A stretch of 64,000 nt of DNA from JBFWNG01 sp050251195. Its GTDB lineage: Bacteria > Bdellovibrionota_B > Oligoflexia > Oligoflexales > Oligoflexaceae. The stretch spans positions 124,001 through 188,000 of the forward strand of contig JBFWNG010000006.1 in NCBI GenBank assembly GCA_050251195.1. The letters are read 5' to 3'. Under the pieces are notes generated by a model that ran no database searches, had not been told where the DNA came from, and worked only from the letters and a program-made list of their open reading frames with translations. Numbering within the stretch: the stretch's first letter is position 1; each line of letters opens with the position of its first letter. The position numbers and the translations under genes were made by a program. Below are positions 25,604 through 34,075 of the stretch, one piece after another.

Positions 25604-26788
25604 GTGAAGAATCGCAAGCTGGTCTTTGACCTGCCGCGTCCCCGTTTCATTGCGTTGCCAATATTCGAGTTGTAAGAACGGTATAGGATGAAGGTCGAGA
25701 AAGAAGTTGGTGCGTTTGCTGTCTCGGCTGGCGTCGTCTAGCTTCTCGAGGACAGATCCGAACATGACCCCGGTAATGCCTGCATAAGCAATAGTATATT
25801 CTGAAATGACAGAAGACGGATGGAGTCCGTTGGGGTCAGCCTCGCTCGGTTCAGCAGTTTCGGAACCGTCGACGGAATGTACTTTGCGCCAGTTGCGTTC
25901 GCCGTACAGCAAGACGCCGAAGACGTTAAAACCCCCGCCAAAGGCCCGCATGTCTATTTCGTCTGCTTCGGATTTTGTTTTCCACCCGCTGCCGTTGATA
26001 TGCCACCCTAAGGTAACGCCGCGCATGCCCGCGTGGTACGAAACGCCCTTCTGTCTTTGGTCTTTAGCCACATATGGGTCGCCGGTCATGAGCGACACTC
26101 TGTAAAACGGCACGTTTGGAGTGCCGCCTATTTCAAGAGCTTCCGTGGTCGCGTATTGATCGAGCCCTATGCGCTGACGAATCCAAAGCGAATGATTGGG
26201 GCGCCTGAGGCCATACGTTGGTATGCCTCTGGAGGCGCGGATATAGGTGTTTAAGGGAAGATTGTCGACCATAACGGAGTAGCGTTCGCGGAATCTTCGA
26301 TCGCCTTCCCGCACGATGCGAAAGTTTTCGTCGTCAATGCGTCCTAACAAGAGATTCTGGTAGGTGAAGTGAAGATAGCGAATAAACGGACGCAATCTTA
26401 CCGAAAATTCCGAGCTCATGGGAAAGATGCTGTCTCTCCCGTCTTGTATTTCTTGAGCTATGATTCGTCCGTCGTAGTGAAAATCAATCCGAGATTCGTC
26501 CTTCATGGGGTCGGCCGGCTTGAAGAAATTAAACATGGCAAGATCTTCGTTGGTATAGTACGCGCCCCATTGGTTTCGCGGCCCTGCGCCCGACGGATCG
26601 ATATGACAACCCTGGCAATCCAAGGTGCACCGTCGTTCGAAGAACGGCTTCTGCCCGCGTCCGCCGTTGTGACATCCATCACAATTCTGCGCTTCCCTAA
26701 GGGCTATGAGCGGCGTACCAATTGCATGTGAAGAAAACGAAAGGTAACAAGCGAAAAAAAACAAAATTATGAGAAATTTGTTAAACAA
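25586..26788 (-). CDS. Dihaem cytochrome c / beta-barrel-like outer-membrane protein
   Basis: 400 residues. A signal peptide (to about residue 22) is followed by two CxxCH haem sites at residues 36-40 and 58-62, and then about 330 residues without hydrophobic helices but rich in alternating aromatic strands (FIRYLHFTYQNLLLGR, GVTLGWHINGSGWKTK, PFLQLEYWQRNETG), ending in LLADF. I read this as a haem-bearing periplasmic plug joined to an outer-membrane barrel. Function in moving electrons across or along the outer membrane is inference, supported by the HiPIP and multihaem lipoprotein genes next door. No named family recognised. Confidence 0.6.
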   Translation of the reverse strand: MFNKFLIILFFFACYLSFSSHAIGTPLIALREAQNCDGCHNGGRGQKPFFERRCTLDCQGCHIDPSGAGPRNQWGAYYTNEDLAMFNFFKPADPMKDESRIDFHYDGRIIAQEIQDGRDSIFPMSSEFSVRLRPFIRYLHFTYQNLLLGRIDDENFRIVREGDRRFRERYSVMVDNLPLNTYIRASRGIPTYGLRRPNHSLWIRQRIGLDQYATTEALEIGGTPNVPFYRVSLMTGDPYVAKDQRQKGVSYHAGMRGVTLGWHINGSGWKTKSEADEIDMRAFGGGFNVFGVLLYGERNWRKVHSVDGSETAEPSEADPNGLHPSSVISEYTIAYAGITGVMFGSVLEKLDDASRDSKRTNFFLDLHPIPFLQLEYWQRNETGTRQVKDQLAILHLLADF

Positions 26789-26864
26789 AACGGGCTTCCA
26801 ATGGATGACGTAATTTCATAGTATCATTCGGGCGCTTACTTTACAAAAAGGTTCACAGAAATCG

Positions 26865-26893
26865 TTGAAACCAGTGGATGTTCGAGTTAAACT
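26865..26893 (+). promoter_or_regulatory. Sigma-70-type promoter of the HiPIP gene
   Basis: TTGAAA (26865-26870) and TAAACT (26888-26893) are separated by exactly 17 bases. Transcription would begin near 26900, about 38 bases before the ATG. Confidence 0.55.
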
Positions 26894-26937
26894 GTGCCCA
26901 TTGAAAATTGTTATTTTATTTGCGTGGAGATGAACAT

Positions 26938-27276
26938 ATGGCTCTCGAGCGACGAAATTTTTTGAAAGGTCTTGGACTCGCCCTTGCCGGATTGCCGGTT
27001 TTATTGGCTTCTAAAATTAGTTATGCGGCGAAGAAGCTTGTGTCGGAGGACGACCCTGTTGCAAAGGCCCTCAAGTACACCCATGACGCTGCCACGAACC
27101 CGCTTCGCACCAAGGAAAAAATGGGCGTACAGGCCAAGGACCAAGCATGTAAGAACTGCGCCTTCTTTTCGGCAGCGCCAAAATTGGACGGCGTTGACGT
27201 CGGCAATTGCGCCATGATTGCTTCAGGCGTTGTGAAGGCTACGGGATGGTGCAACTCTTGGGCTGCTAAGAAATAA
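26938..27276 (+). CDS. High-potential iron-sulfur protein, Tat-exported
   Basis: 112 residues. The twin-arginine signal ERRNFLKGLGLALAG ends near SYA (residue 30), so the protein is folded with its cluster before export. Cys71, Cys74, Cys91 and Cys105 (C-x2-C-x16-C-x13-C) plus GWCNSW are the HiPIP pattern that holds one 4Fe-4S cluster at high redox potential. HiPIPs are soluble periplasmic carriers feeding oxidases or reaction centres; the partner here may be the haem proteins nearby. The ATG at 26938 is preceded by GGAGATGAAC; an earlier in-frame start would put ten residues before the Tat signal. Confidence 0.88.
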   Translation: MALERRNFLKGLGLALAGLPVLLASKISYAAKKLVSEDDPVAKALKYTHDAATNPLRTKEKMGVQAKDQACKNCAFFSAAPKLDGVDVGNCAMIASGVVKATGWCNSWAAKK

Positions 27277-27305
27277 TTCTTTTTGTGATCCGTCATTTTC
27301 TTTCA

Positions 27306-27357
27306 GCGTTTCCGTAATTTCGGGCTGCCGCGCCCGATTAAAAAGTCGCGGAAACGC
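27306..27357. repeat. Palindromic intergenic element
   Basis: GCGTTTCCG (27306-27314) pairs perfectly with CGGAAACGC (27349-27357), with an inner hairpin CGGGC/GCCCG. Right after it GGAGACGCGGAA (27366-27377) is the reverse complement of 37929-37940 in another palindromic element. It lies between two convergent genes and may also act as a bidirectional transcription stop. Confidence 0.6.
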
Positions 27358-27393
27358 GGGATAATGGAGACGCGGAAGATATTTTCGACAGGT

Positions 27394-28137
27394 TTATTTC
27401 ACTTCAAATCGCGCCGTACCCAGACAACTCAAAACATCGGCAACTTCGGATTCTGTAACGGCTTTCGTCACAGGAGACGTCTTTGTCTCTAGAGAGTGGA
27501 GTTCGCAGGCGCTTTCGCTTGCGAGCCCTCGAAGTGCCGAACTCATGTTGTCGCTTTCGCGAGCGGACGCCTCGTCGCTGTAGACGATTTTTCCGTCGGC
27601 CACGAAGGTTACGGCCTGATCGTTGATGAGAATTACTTTGTCGAGTTTGCGCGCGAGCATGGCGATATTCTCGCCAATGACGTCAATGGTCGGAGTTAAG
27701 GAACACTGACGGCTTACGCATTGAGCTGTTTGCGATTCCTCGGTCTCACAGTCCTGAGGTTGAGGTAGGCGCAGCAGCGTGTTTTGATAGTCGGAGACGA
27801 GGACCGTGAGGTCTTTTTCTACCGTGGCGCGAGTTGAGATCGCTATTGTTGTGGGACAATAGCCGTAGCTTGAGACGGCTTTGCATTCGCTTTGAGCGGT
27901 ACAGGTTTTGTCGGAAACCAGGGGTTCGATCTTCACCTGAAGCGCTGCAAGATGCGATTGAATTTGTTCTTGGCAGGCCGTATCGCTAATGTCGCAAGAT
28001 CCCGTTTCGACGTCGCCGGACCCCTGCTTTGCGCTTTGGTCTTTAGATTCACCGGGATTATGGATGCCGTCGCACTGGACAACAAACGCCAGGCCAACCA
28101 CCGGTAAGCACCTCTTTAAAAAACCAAAAATACGCAT
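27394..28137 (-). CDS. Exported cysteine-rich protein, possible lipoprotein
   Basis: 247 residues with a hydrophobic leader (LPVVGLAFVVQC) whose last cysteine may be lipidated. The mature part has about ten cysteines, several in pairs such as TGSCDISDTACQEQ, KTCTAQSECKAV and QCVSRQCSL, suggesting a disulfide-stabilised periplasmic or surface domain. No catalytic motif recognised. It is transcribed alone, towards the HiPIP gene. Confidence 0.55.
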   Translation of the reverse strand: MRIFGFLKRCLPVVGLAFVVQCDGIHNPGESKDQSAKQGSGDVETGSCDISDTACQEQIQSHLAALQVKIEPLVSDKTCTAQSECKAVSSYGYCPTTIAISTRATVEKDLTVLVSDYQNTLLRLPQPQDCETEESQTAQCVSRQCSLTPTIDVIGENIAMLARKLDKVILINDQAVTFVADGKIVYSDEASARESDNMSSALRGLASESACELHSLETKTSPVTKAVTESEVADVLSCLGTARFEVK

Positions 28138-28310
28138 AATGCCACCTTATTTTCGATCCTAAGACAAAATATCGGCAAAACCCGAGATAGTCTTGACGGC
28201 TAAGTGTATCGTGGTGAAAGAATTGGGGTTTCGGAGCCTTTTAGAAGCTTAGCGTTTTTGTGATTTTTGCCGATAGGAAGGCAGGCATAAGACATTGGAT
28301 TTACAGGGCT

Positions 28311-28733
28311 ATGAAGGCTACCTTTTTCTACGTTTGCATGTTTCTCCTCTTCACGGCCTGCAGCCTGGAGGAAGCGGGGCCTCGCGGCGTCCGCTTTCAC
28401 GACACCAACCATATGGGGGTCTTCCATGCCGCTCCCGCGAGCAAAGCCCTACGGTACTGTGTCAAATGCCACGGCGCCACCCTGGCGGGCGGCCCGTTGG
28501 GAGAACCGTCCTGTTTCACCTGTCACGGGGTGAAGTGGGAATCTAGCCCCAACCTCGAAGCCACGGCCGCTCCCGCGGACCATACCGAACAGCAGGAAGA
28601 ATGGTACCATCACGGCGACCTCATGACGCCGGAAACAAGCTGTGCCTTGAGCGGCTGTCACGGGACCAACCTTAAAGGGGATAAAGACGCGGCGACGCCT
28701 GGGTGTTTGCTTTGTCACGACAAAAAATGGTAG
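28311..28733 (+). CDS. Small multihaem cytochrome c lipoprotein
   Basis: 140 residues. The leader ends in LLFTAC (Cys17), a clear lipobox. Three standard haem sites, CVKCH (50-54), CFTCH (68-72) and CLLCH (132-136), and one with a wider gap, CALSGCH (111-117), predict up to four haems in a very small protein. Extra histidines (HH100-101, H91, H34, H39) could serve as distal ligands. It is probably an outer-membrane-anchored electron carrier. It precedes pyrC by nine bases, a neighbour of unrelated function. Confidence 0.72.
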   Translation: MKATFFYVCMFLLFTACSLEEAGPRGVRFHDTNHMGVFHAAPASKALRYCVKCHGATLAGGPLGEPSCFTCHGVKWESSPNLEATAAPADHTEQQEEWYHHGDLMTPETSCALSGCHGTNLKGDKDAATPGCLLCHDKKW

Positions 28734-28742
28734 ATAGGGTGG

Positions 28743-30068
28743 ATGCAGTTTTTTAACCTGACAACCATCGACAACAAACGGGTGAGCCTCGATATTATCG
28801 GCAACCGGATGACCTTGCAGCCTCAGTCGGACGGCTCCTCCGGACCTCGGCTTTCCGAAGATGATCTCCGGCAACACATTCAAGGCGGAAAATCAGTAAA
28901 TGCGGAGGGATACTGGCTCCTTCCCGGGATGATTGACGCCCATGTCCATAGCCGAGAGCCTGGCCACGAATACAAAGAAGATTGGCAACATCTCGCCCGC
29001 AGCGCCTTCAAAGGCGGGGTAGTCGGGGTGTGCGATATGCCAAACACCTCGCCGCCGACGACGGATCGACAAAGCATCGAACAAAAAATGAGGGCGGCTG
29101 GAAAAGCAGGCATTGCCTACCGCTTCTTTCTTGGCGTTACGGAAGACAATATCGGGGAGTGTCGTGAGTTATTGCGCGATGACAGCTTACCTCTCTGCGG
29201 CGTCAAAATCTATTACGGCCAAACAACAGGCACGCTGCACTTTTCCCATATTGAAAAACTCGCGGCTCTGGCGACTGATAAAATTTTGGTGTTTCACTCG
29301 GAAGACCAGTGTTGTATGGACGACAACCTTAAGGGAGCTCCTCCCGAATTGACCTTTAAAAACCCTGAGGATTTTGCTTGGCACTCTCGAATCAGGGACA
29401 CGCGGGCCGCCATGACCTCGACGCGTGCCATACTTGAATGGGCGAAAAACTCCCCGGCTAGGATTCACATCGCGCATATCAGCACGCCGGAAGAAGTTGA
29501 CCTGATTATCAAAGCAAGAGAACAGGGGGTTCGCGTGACCTGCGAGATTGCCCCCCATCATCTGATTTTTTCAACCAAAGACTATAAAAGGTGGGGCGGC
29601 TTCTTAAAAATGAATCCTCCAATCCGAGACGAGGCGCAGGTTGAGCGCCTGAGGAAGCAATTCGCGCAAAGAGAGATCGAAGTTTACGCAACGGATCATG
29701 CTCCTCATACGTTGGAGGAAAAGCGGCGTGCGGACTATCTGCAATGTCCCTCGGGAGTCCCCGCACTCGAATTCTTTGCGCCATTATTGTTTTATACCGC
29801 GCAACAGGCTGGACTTGATATCGCCGACGCCGTTGCTATGGCAAGTTCTGTCCCTTCACGTCTTTTCGGAATGCCTGAACTCGGCACGCTGAAATCAAAC
29901 GCGTTTGCCAGTTTTAGCATTGTAAAGCCGGAGAAGTTCAGAATTACCGAGCGAGACGTTCAAGCAAAATGCGGTTGGAGCCCTTACTTAAATTTAGAAA
30001 TGCCCGCAAAGGTTTTTGCAACGTGGCATCTAGGAGAACTGAAATACCTATGCGGAGATCTCGAGTAG
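28743..30068 (+). CDS. pyrC: Dihydroorotase
   Basis: 441-residue amidohydrolase that closes carbamoyl-aspartate to dihydroorotate in pyrimidine synthesis. Zinc-site motifs appear in order: DAHVHSREPG, GVKIYYG with a candidate bridging lysine, HIAHIS, EIAPHHL and YATDHAPHT. The PxxDxHVH...REPG form and the length match multi-residue bacterial dihydroorotases; allantoinase or hydantoinase is less likely given the REPG motif. Confidence 0.85.
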   Translation: MQFFNLTTIDNKRVSLDIIGNRMTLQPQSDGSSGPRLSEDDLRQHIQGGKSVNAEGYWLLPGMIDAHVHSREPGHEYKEDWQHLARSAFKGGVVGVCDMPNTSPPTTDRQSIEQKMRAAGKAGIAYRFFLGVTEDNIGECRELLRDDSLPLCGVKIYYGQTTGTLHFSHIEKLAALATDKILVFHSEDQCCMDDNLKGAPPELTFKNPEDFAWHSRIRDTRAAMTSTRAILEWAKNSPARIHIAHISTPEEVDLIIKAREQGVRVTCEIAPHHLIFSTKDYKRWGGFLKMNPPIRDEAQVERLRKQFAQREIEVYATDHAPHTLEEKRRADYLQCPSGVPALEFFAPLLFYTAQQAGLDIADAVAMASSVPSRLFGMPELGTLKSNAFASFSIVKPEKFRITERDVQAKCGWSPYLNLEMPAKVFATWHLGELKYLCGDLE

Positions 30069-31687
30069 AAAACTCGAAAAAGCTTAAAGAACCACCATTG
30101 AAACATCACCAGGTCAACCTTGAGGTCGACTTGGAAAACATCTCTTACATCGTATTTGACATAGAAACGACTGGCGGCAATCCGGAGAAAAACGGAATAA
30201 CCGAAATATGCGCCCTGCGCTATCGGGACGGAAAAGTCGTGGATTCGTTCAACACGTTGGTTAATCCGAAAATTCCGGTTCCTCCCATTGTTCGACGCAT
30301 GACCGGAATCACAAACGCCATGTTGAAAGACGCTCCTCTCATCGAAGAGGTTATGCCAAAGTTTGTCGAATTTATAAAAAACGACATTTTGGTAAGCCAT
30401 AACACGATAGGCGATCTCAAATTTCTTCGCTACTTTAGTCATCAAACCACGGAATCGGCAATTTCGAATCTCTATCTGTGCACGCATATATTGTCTGAAA
30501 AGCTGCTTGCCGATGCGCCAAGAAAATCTCTGAAAGGACTCAAGCAACACCTCAACATTGATTCAACATCCAAGCTTCATCGCGCAGAAGCCGACGCCGA
30601 AGTAACTCTCACGCTCTTCACCATCCTCAAGGAAAAAATGCGCGCATTTGGCGTTAAAACAATTGCCGACGCCATTCGTTTCCAAGGTGATTACGAGTCG
30701 CTATGCCGTATAGGCTGGAACATTACGAGAAAACAGCTGCACGAAGTTCCGCCTCGTCCCGGCGTCTTCTATCTCTATGACAAAAACGAGGACCTTTTGT
30801 TCTTGACGTCCACGAGAAACCTTAAGAAGGAAGTGAACAGAATCTCTCAGCTGAAAAACCTCCCGCGAAACCTCATTCCAAAGATTTCAGCTGCATGCTC
30901 CATGAAATGGAACGAAACAAAAAATATTATCGATGCAACGGTCAAGGAAGCGGAAGACTTTTTGGGAAATCCCCAGGCTGTGAAACCCTACATTTGGCAC
31001 CGGCGCTATTCTAGTTTTGCCATGATAAAAAAGGGTAAAGAAGGTTACTCCTTCGAAATCGGCCCACTCGATCTAAGCGCGGCTATAGCTTTTGGTCCGT
31101 TCATCAATGAATTCGAGGTGAATAGATTCAGCAAGGACTTCGCGGAAAACTTTGGAGAAAAACTCAGCCGCAACGTTATGAAAATATCCAAAGAAGAATA
31201 CCGAGCGATCGAATGTCTTGTGCACCGCTGGAATTATCGCTTGTTTCCAGGGCTTGGGAACTACCTCAAGATGACGACATCTCAGTTTTTCTATCGACAA
31301 GAAGGCAATCTTGTCGAGTCTCTAGAACAGCATCTTGTCCGCTTCTATGTCAGTCCGCTTTCGCATTTGACAGGCGTTCTTGTGGATCACAATCACCAGG
31401 AAAAAATCGCATACTTGCTGCGCAACGGTTTAGTCTTGAAGTCCGTTGTGTTGAAAGACGTAGCGCATCCGTTGAATCGCTCAAGCTTATCGAAGTTTTT
31501 TGATGAGATAAAAAGCTCTAGGAACACCGCAGTCCGACAAGGCTCTGACTATATGATTGGTGCTCTGTCTTGGTGGTTGAAATCAAACTTCCGAAACAGC
31601 GGAGTTCAGTTTTTCCCTCTTAAGGAGAGAACGGAGGGACGTTACCGCAGTAACGCGGATTCACGTTCTGAGCCAACGCCATCGTGA
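30050..31687 (+). CDS. DEDDh 3'-5' exonuclease fused to a degenerate GIY-YIG-like domain
   Basis: About 545 residues. The N-terminal exonuclease resembles DNA polymerase III epsilon/PolC: Asp37 and Glu39 (FDIETTG), HNTIGDLKFL, and the ExoIII motif HRAEAD. After it (from about residue 225) comes PPRPGVFYLYDKNEDLLFLT, which follows the GIY-YIG nuclease layout of UvrC and Cho, but the second motif reads FLT instead of YIG and the segment is divergent, so it may bind rather than cut. Proteins joining these two domains are known in bacteria and thought to act in repair. The chosen ATG overlaps the end of pyrC by 19 bases; a later start is possible. Confidence 0.72.
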   Translation: MRRSRVENSKKLKEPPLKHHQVNLEVDLENISYIVFDIETTGGNPEKNGITEICALRYRDGKVVDSFNTLVNPKIPVPPIVRRMTGITNAMLKDAPLIEEVMPKFVEFIKNDILVSHNTIGDLKFLRYFSHQTTESAISNLYLCTHILSEKLLADAPRKSLKGLKQHLNIDSTSKLHRAEADAEVTLTLFTILKEKMRAFGVKTIADAIRFQGDYESLCRIGWNITRKQLHEVPPRPGVFYLYDKNEDLLFLTSTRNLKKEVNRISQLKNLPRNLIPKISAACSMKWNETKNIIDATVKEAEDFLGNPQAVKPYIWHRRYSSFAMIKKGKEGYSFEIGPLDLSAAIAFGPFINEFEVNRFSKDFAENFGEKLSRNVMKISKEEYRAIECLVHRWNYRLFPGLGNYLKMTTSQFFYRQEGNLVESLEQHLVRFYVSPLSHLTGVLVDHNHQEKIAYLLRNGLVLKSVVLKDVAHPLNRSSLSKFFDEIKSSRNTAVRQGSDYMIGALSWWLKSNFRNSGVQFFPLKERTEGRYRSNADSRSEPTPS

Positions 31688-31691
31688 ACCC

Positions 31692-31721
31692 CCGTCATCC
31701 TGAGCGGTAGCGAAGGATCTC
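31692..31721 (+). repeat. Dispersed intergenic repeat (copy 3)
   Basis: CCGTCATCCTGAGCGGTAGC followed by GAAGGATCTC, downstream of the exonuclease gene and before a convergent gene. It is the same element as at 6879-6905, with one inserted base. Confidence 0.65.
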
Positions 31722-31755
31722 ATCCGAGATATTTCGCTACGCCCAACATGTCACA

Positions 31756-32343
31756 TTACTTATTAGAAAAATAAGCCTTAAGACCTTCTTGGTTGGCTTT
31801 CATAGACTTGGCGCCTTTCTTCCAGTTAGCAGGACAAACTTCGCCGTGCTCTTCGTGGAATTGCCAAGCTTCAACCACTCTCAAGAACTCGTCAATGCTG
31901 CGGCCGATAGGAAGATCGTTCACAGTTTGATGGCGGACGATGCCGTCTTTGTCGATGAGGAATGCGCCGCGAAGAGCAATGCCTGCATCCGCAATGAGGA
32001 CGTCATAGTCGCGAGAAATTGTCTTATTGATATCGGAAACCAAAGGATATTTCACGCCCTTGATTCCGCCGTCTGACTCCGGAGTGTTGAGCCATGCCAA
32101 ATGTGAGAATTTGCTATCCACGGAAACGCCGATGACTTCGGTGTTGAGTTTCTTAAACGTGTCTAATTTTGCCTGGAACGCATGAAGCTCCGTTGGGCAG
32201 ACAAACGTAAAGTCGAGAGGGTAGAAGAACAATAGGATGTTTTTTCCGCGGAAGTCGGAAAGCTTGAAGTTATCTTTAAAATCTCCGTTTACAACCGCGC
32301 TCGCCTGAAAGTCGGGAGCCTTTTTTCCTACTAAAACCGCCAT
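31756..32343 (-). CDS. Typical 2-Cys peroxiredoxin
   Basis: 195 residues of the AhpC/Prx1 group, reducing peroxides in the cytoplasm. Peroxidatic cysteine in FTFVCPTEL (about residue 50), resolving cysteine in GEVCPANW near the C-terminus. The [10 protein letters not shown] loop and the terminal AYFSNK resemble the GGLG and YF motifs that make Prx1 enzymes sensitive to over-oxidation, suggesting a possible signalling role. No reductase gene is adjacent. AGGAG-like sequence precedes the ATG. Confidence 0.93.
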   Translation of the reverse strand: MAVLVGKKAPDFQASAVVNGDFKDNFKLSDFRGKNILLFFYPLDFTFVCPTELHAFQAKLDTFKKLNTEVIGVSVDSKFSHLAWLNTPESDGGIKGVKYPLVSDINKTISRDYDVLIADAGIALRGAFLIDKDGIVRHQTVNDLPIGRSIDEFLRVVEAWQFHEEHGEVCPANWKKGAKSMKANQEGLKAYFSNK

Positions 32344-32423
32344 TATAGTCTCCTTGGTAATCTGAAAGGGTTAAGACCGGGTTATCCAATCATAGAACCA
32401 TCAAGCTGTCAACAGAACCTCAT

Positions 32424-34058
32424 CTAAGAATCCTGCATAAACGAATAACGATAATCCGTAAACGAACTAAAGTTTTCCTTGATCGTGCGCATGCTTGTCC
32501 AACGAATTAGGTTTAAAACACTGCCTGCTTTGTCGTTGGTGCCTGACGCTCTGGCGCCTCCAAAGGGCTGTTGTCCGACGACAGCGCCCGTGGGCTTGTC
32601 GTTGATGTAGAAGTTTCCGGCTGCGTACCGAAGCTTTTCCGTCATGTTGTGAACGGCCCAGCGGTCGTTGGCGAAGATAGCGCCGGTAAGCGCATAGGGC
32701 GATGCTTGGTCGCAAATCTTAAGCGTCGCTTCGAAAGTTCCTGGTTCATATGGGAATACCGTAAGAACGGGACCGAAAATTTCTTCGCACATCGTTTTGT
32801 ATTTTGGATCTTCGGTTTCAATGATTGTCGGTCGAATATAGTAGCCGACGGAATCGTCAAATTGCCCGCCAGCGATGATTTCGCAATGAGGGCTTTTCTT
32901 TGCGTCGTTTATATAGCCGGTAATTTTGCCAAAAGATTTTTTGTCGATCACCGCTGACATGAAATTGGTGAAGTCATTGGGATTGCCCATCTTAATTTCG
33001 TTTACTTGAGATACGAGAGAAGGCTTAATTTTTTTCCATAGCGGCTTCGGAATAAACGCACGTGAAGCCGCCGAACATTTTTGCCCTTGGTATTCAAAGG
33101 ACCCACGAATCAAAGCCGTCAGGAGTTCTTCCGGGGTGGCGCTTTCATGCGCGAAGATGAAGTCTTTACCGCCAGTTTCGCCAACCAGGCGCGGATAATT
33201 TCGGTAATTGGCGACATTTGCGCCCACTTCCTTCCAAAGCGAGTTAAACGTTTGCGTTGAACCAGTGAAATGAATGCCCGCCAGATCGGGGTGTTTAAGC
33301 ACAATATCGCTGATTTCCGCGGGATTGCCGGAGATGAGGTTGATGACGCCCTTGGGAAGTCCTGCCTCTTCGAGAATCTGCATGGCGGTCCAGGACGAAA
33401 GCATGCTCGTCGCCGCAGGTTTCCAAACAACGCCGCACCCCATCAAGGCGGGGGCGCACGGTAAGTTCACGGCGATTGAAGTGAAGTTGAAGGGAGTAAC
33501 CGCAAAAACAAACCCTTCCAAGCCGCGTAGTTCGGCTCTGTTCCACATCCCCTTCATCGATTGCGGTTGGACGTCTTGGTACAATTTCGCCATAAAACTG
33601 ACGTTAAATCTGAAGAAGTCGATCAGTTCGCAAGCTGCGTCGATTTCCGCCTGGTGTACGGTTTTGCTCTGACCCAGCATGGTTGCCGCGTTCAAACGCG
33701 CGCGATATTTCGTCGCAAGCATTTCAGCTGCACGCAGAAACACCGAGGCTCTTTCCTCCCAAGGCATGGCACCCCAAGTCTTTTGTGCCTCCACGGCTTT
33801 GGCGATCGCATTTTGAACATCTTCGGCGTTTGCCTTGGAACATTGTGCGAGCACGAGCTCGTGTTGGTGGGGACAAACGACTTGGAATGTTTCCTTCCTT
33901 TGAACGTGTTCGCCGCCAATCACCAGTGGGATATCTGTACGGTTGTCTTCGAATTCTTTGAGCGTGGCTTTTATCTGTTTGCGTTCAGTGCTTCCCGCTT
34001 TGTATTCCAAAACGGGCTCGTTTGTGACGTGAGGAGGAGTGAAGATCGCGTTTGTCAT
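32424..34058 (-). CDS. pruA: L-glutamate gamma-semialdehyde (P5C) dehydrogenase
   Basis: 544 residues of the aldehyde dehydrogenase superfamily. Catalytic cysteine in YQGQKCSAASR, general-base glutamate in RLVGETGGKDF, NAD-binding FTGST. The long stretch QAEIDAACELIDFFRFNV and LRGLEGFVFAVTPFNF strongly recall the mitochondrial-type P5C dehydrogenase (ALDH4A1) rather than the PutA-fused bacterial form. It converts glutamate semialdehyde to glutamate, the second step of proline catabolism. It follows hutU after 17 bases, so histidine and proline breakdown converge on glutamate in one operon. No proline dehydrogenase is seen here. Confidence 0.9.
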   Translation of the reverse strand: MTNAIFTPPHVTNEPVLEYKAGSTERKQIKATLKEFEDNRTDIPLVIGGEHVQRKETFQVVCPHQHELVLAQCSKANAEDVQNAIAKAVEAQKTWGAMPWEERASVFLRAAEMLATKYRARLNAATMLGQSKTVHQAEIDAACELIDFFRFNVSFMAKLYQDVQPQSMKGMWNRAELRGLEGFVFAVTPFNFTSIAVNLPCAPALMGCGVVWKPAATSMLSSWTAMQILEEAGLPKGVINLISGNPAEISDIVLKHPDLAGIHFTGSTQTFNSLWKEVGANVANYRNYPRLVGETGGKDFIFAHESATPEELLTALIRGSFEYQGQKCSAASRAFIPKPLWKKIKPSLVSQVNEIKMGNPNDFTNFMSAVIDKKSFGKITGYINDAKKSPHCEIIAGGQFDDSVGYYIRPTIIETEDPKYKTMCEEIFGPVLTVFPYEPGTFEATLKICDQASPYALTGAIFANDRWAVHNMTEKLRYAAGNFYINDKPTGAVVGQQPFGGARASGTNDKAGSVLNLIRWTSMRTIKENFSSFTDYRYSFMQDS

Positions 34059-34075
34059 GTTAATATCCTGTATCG

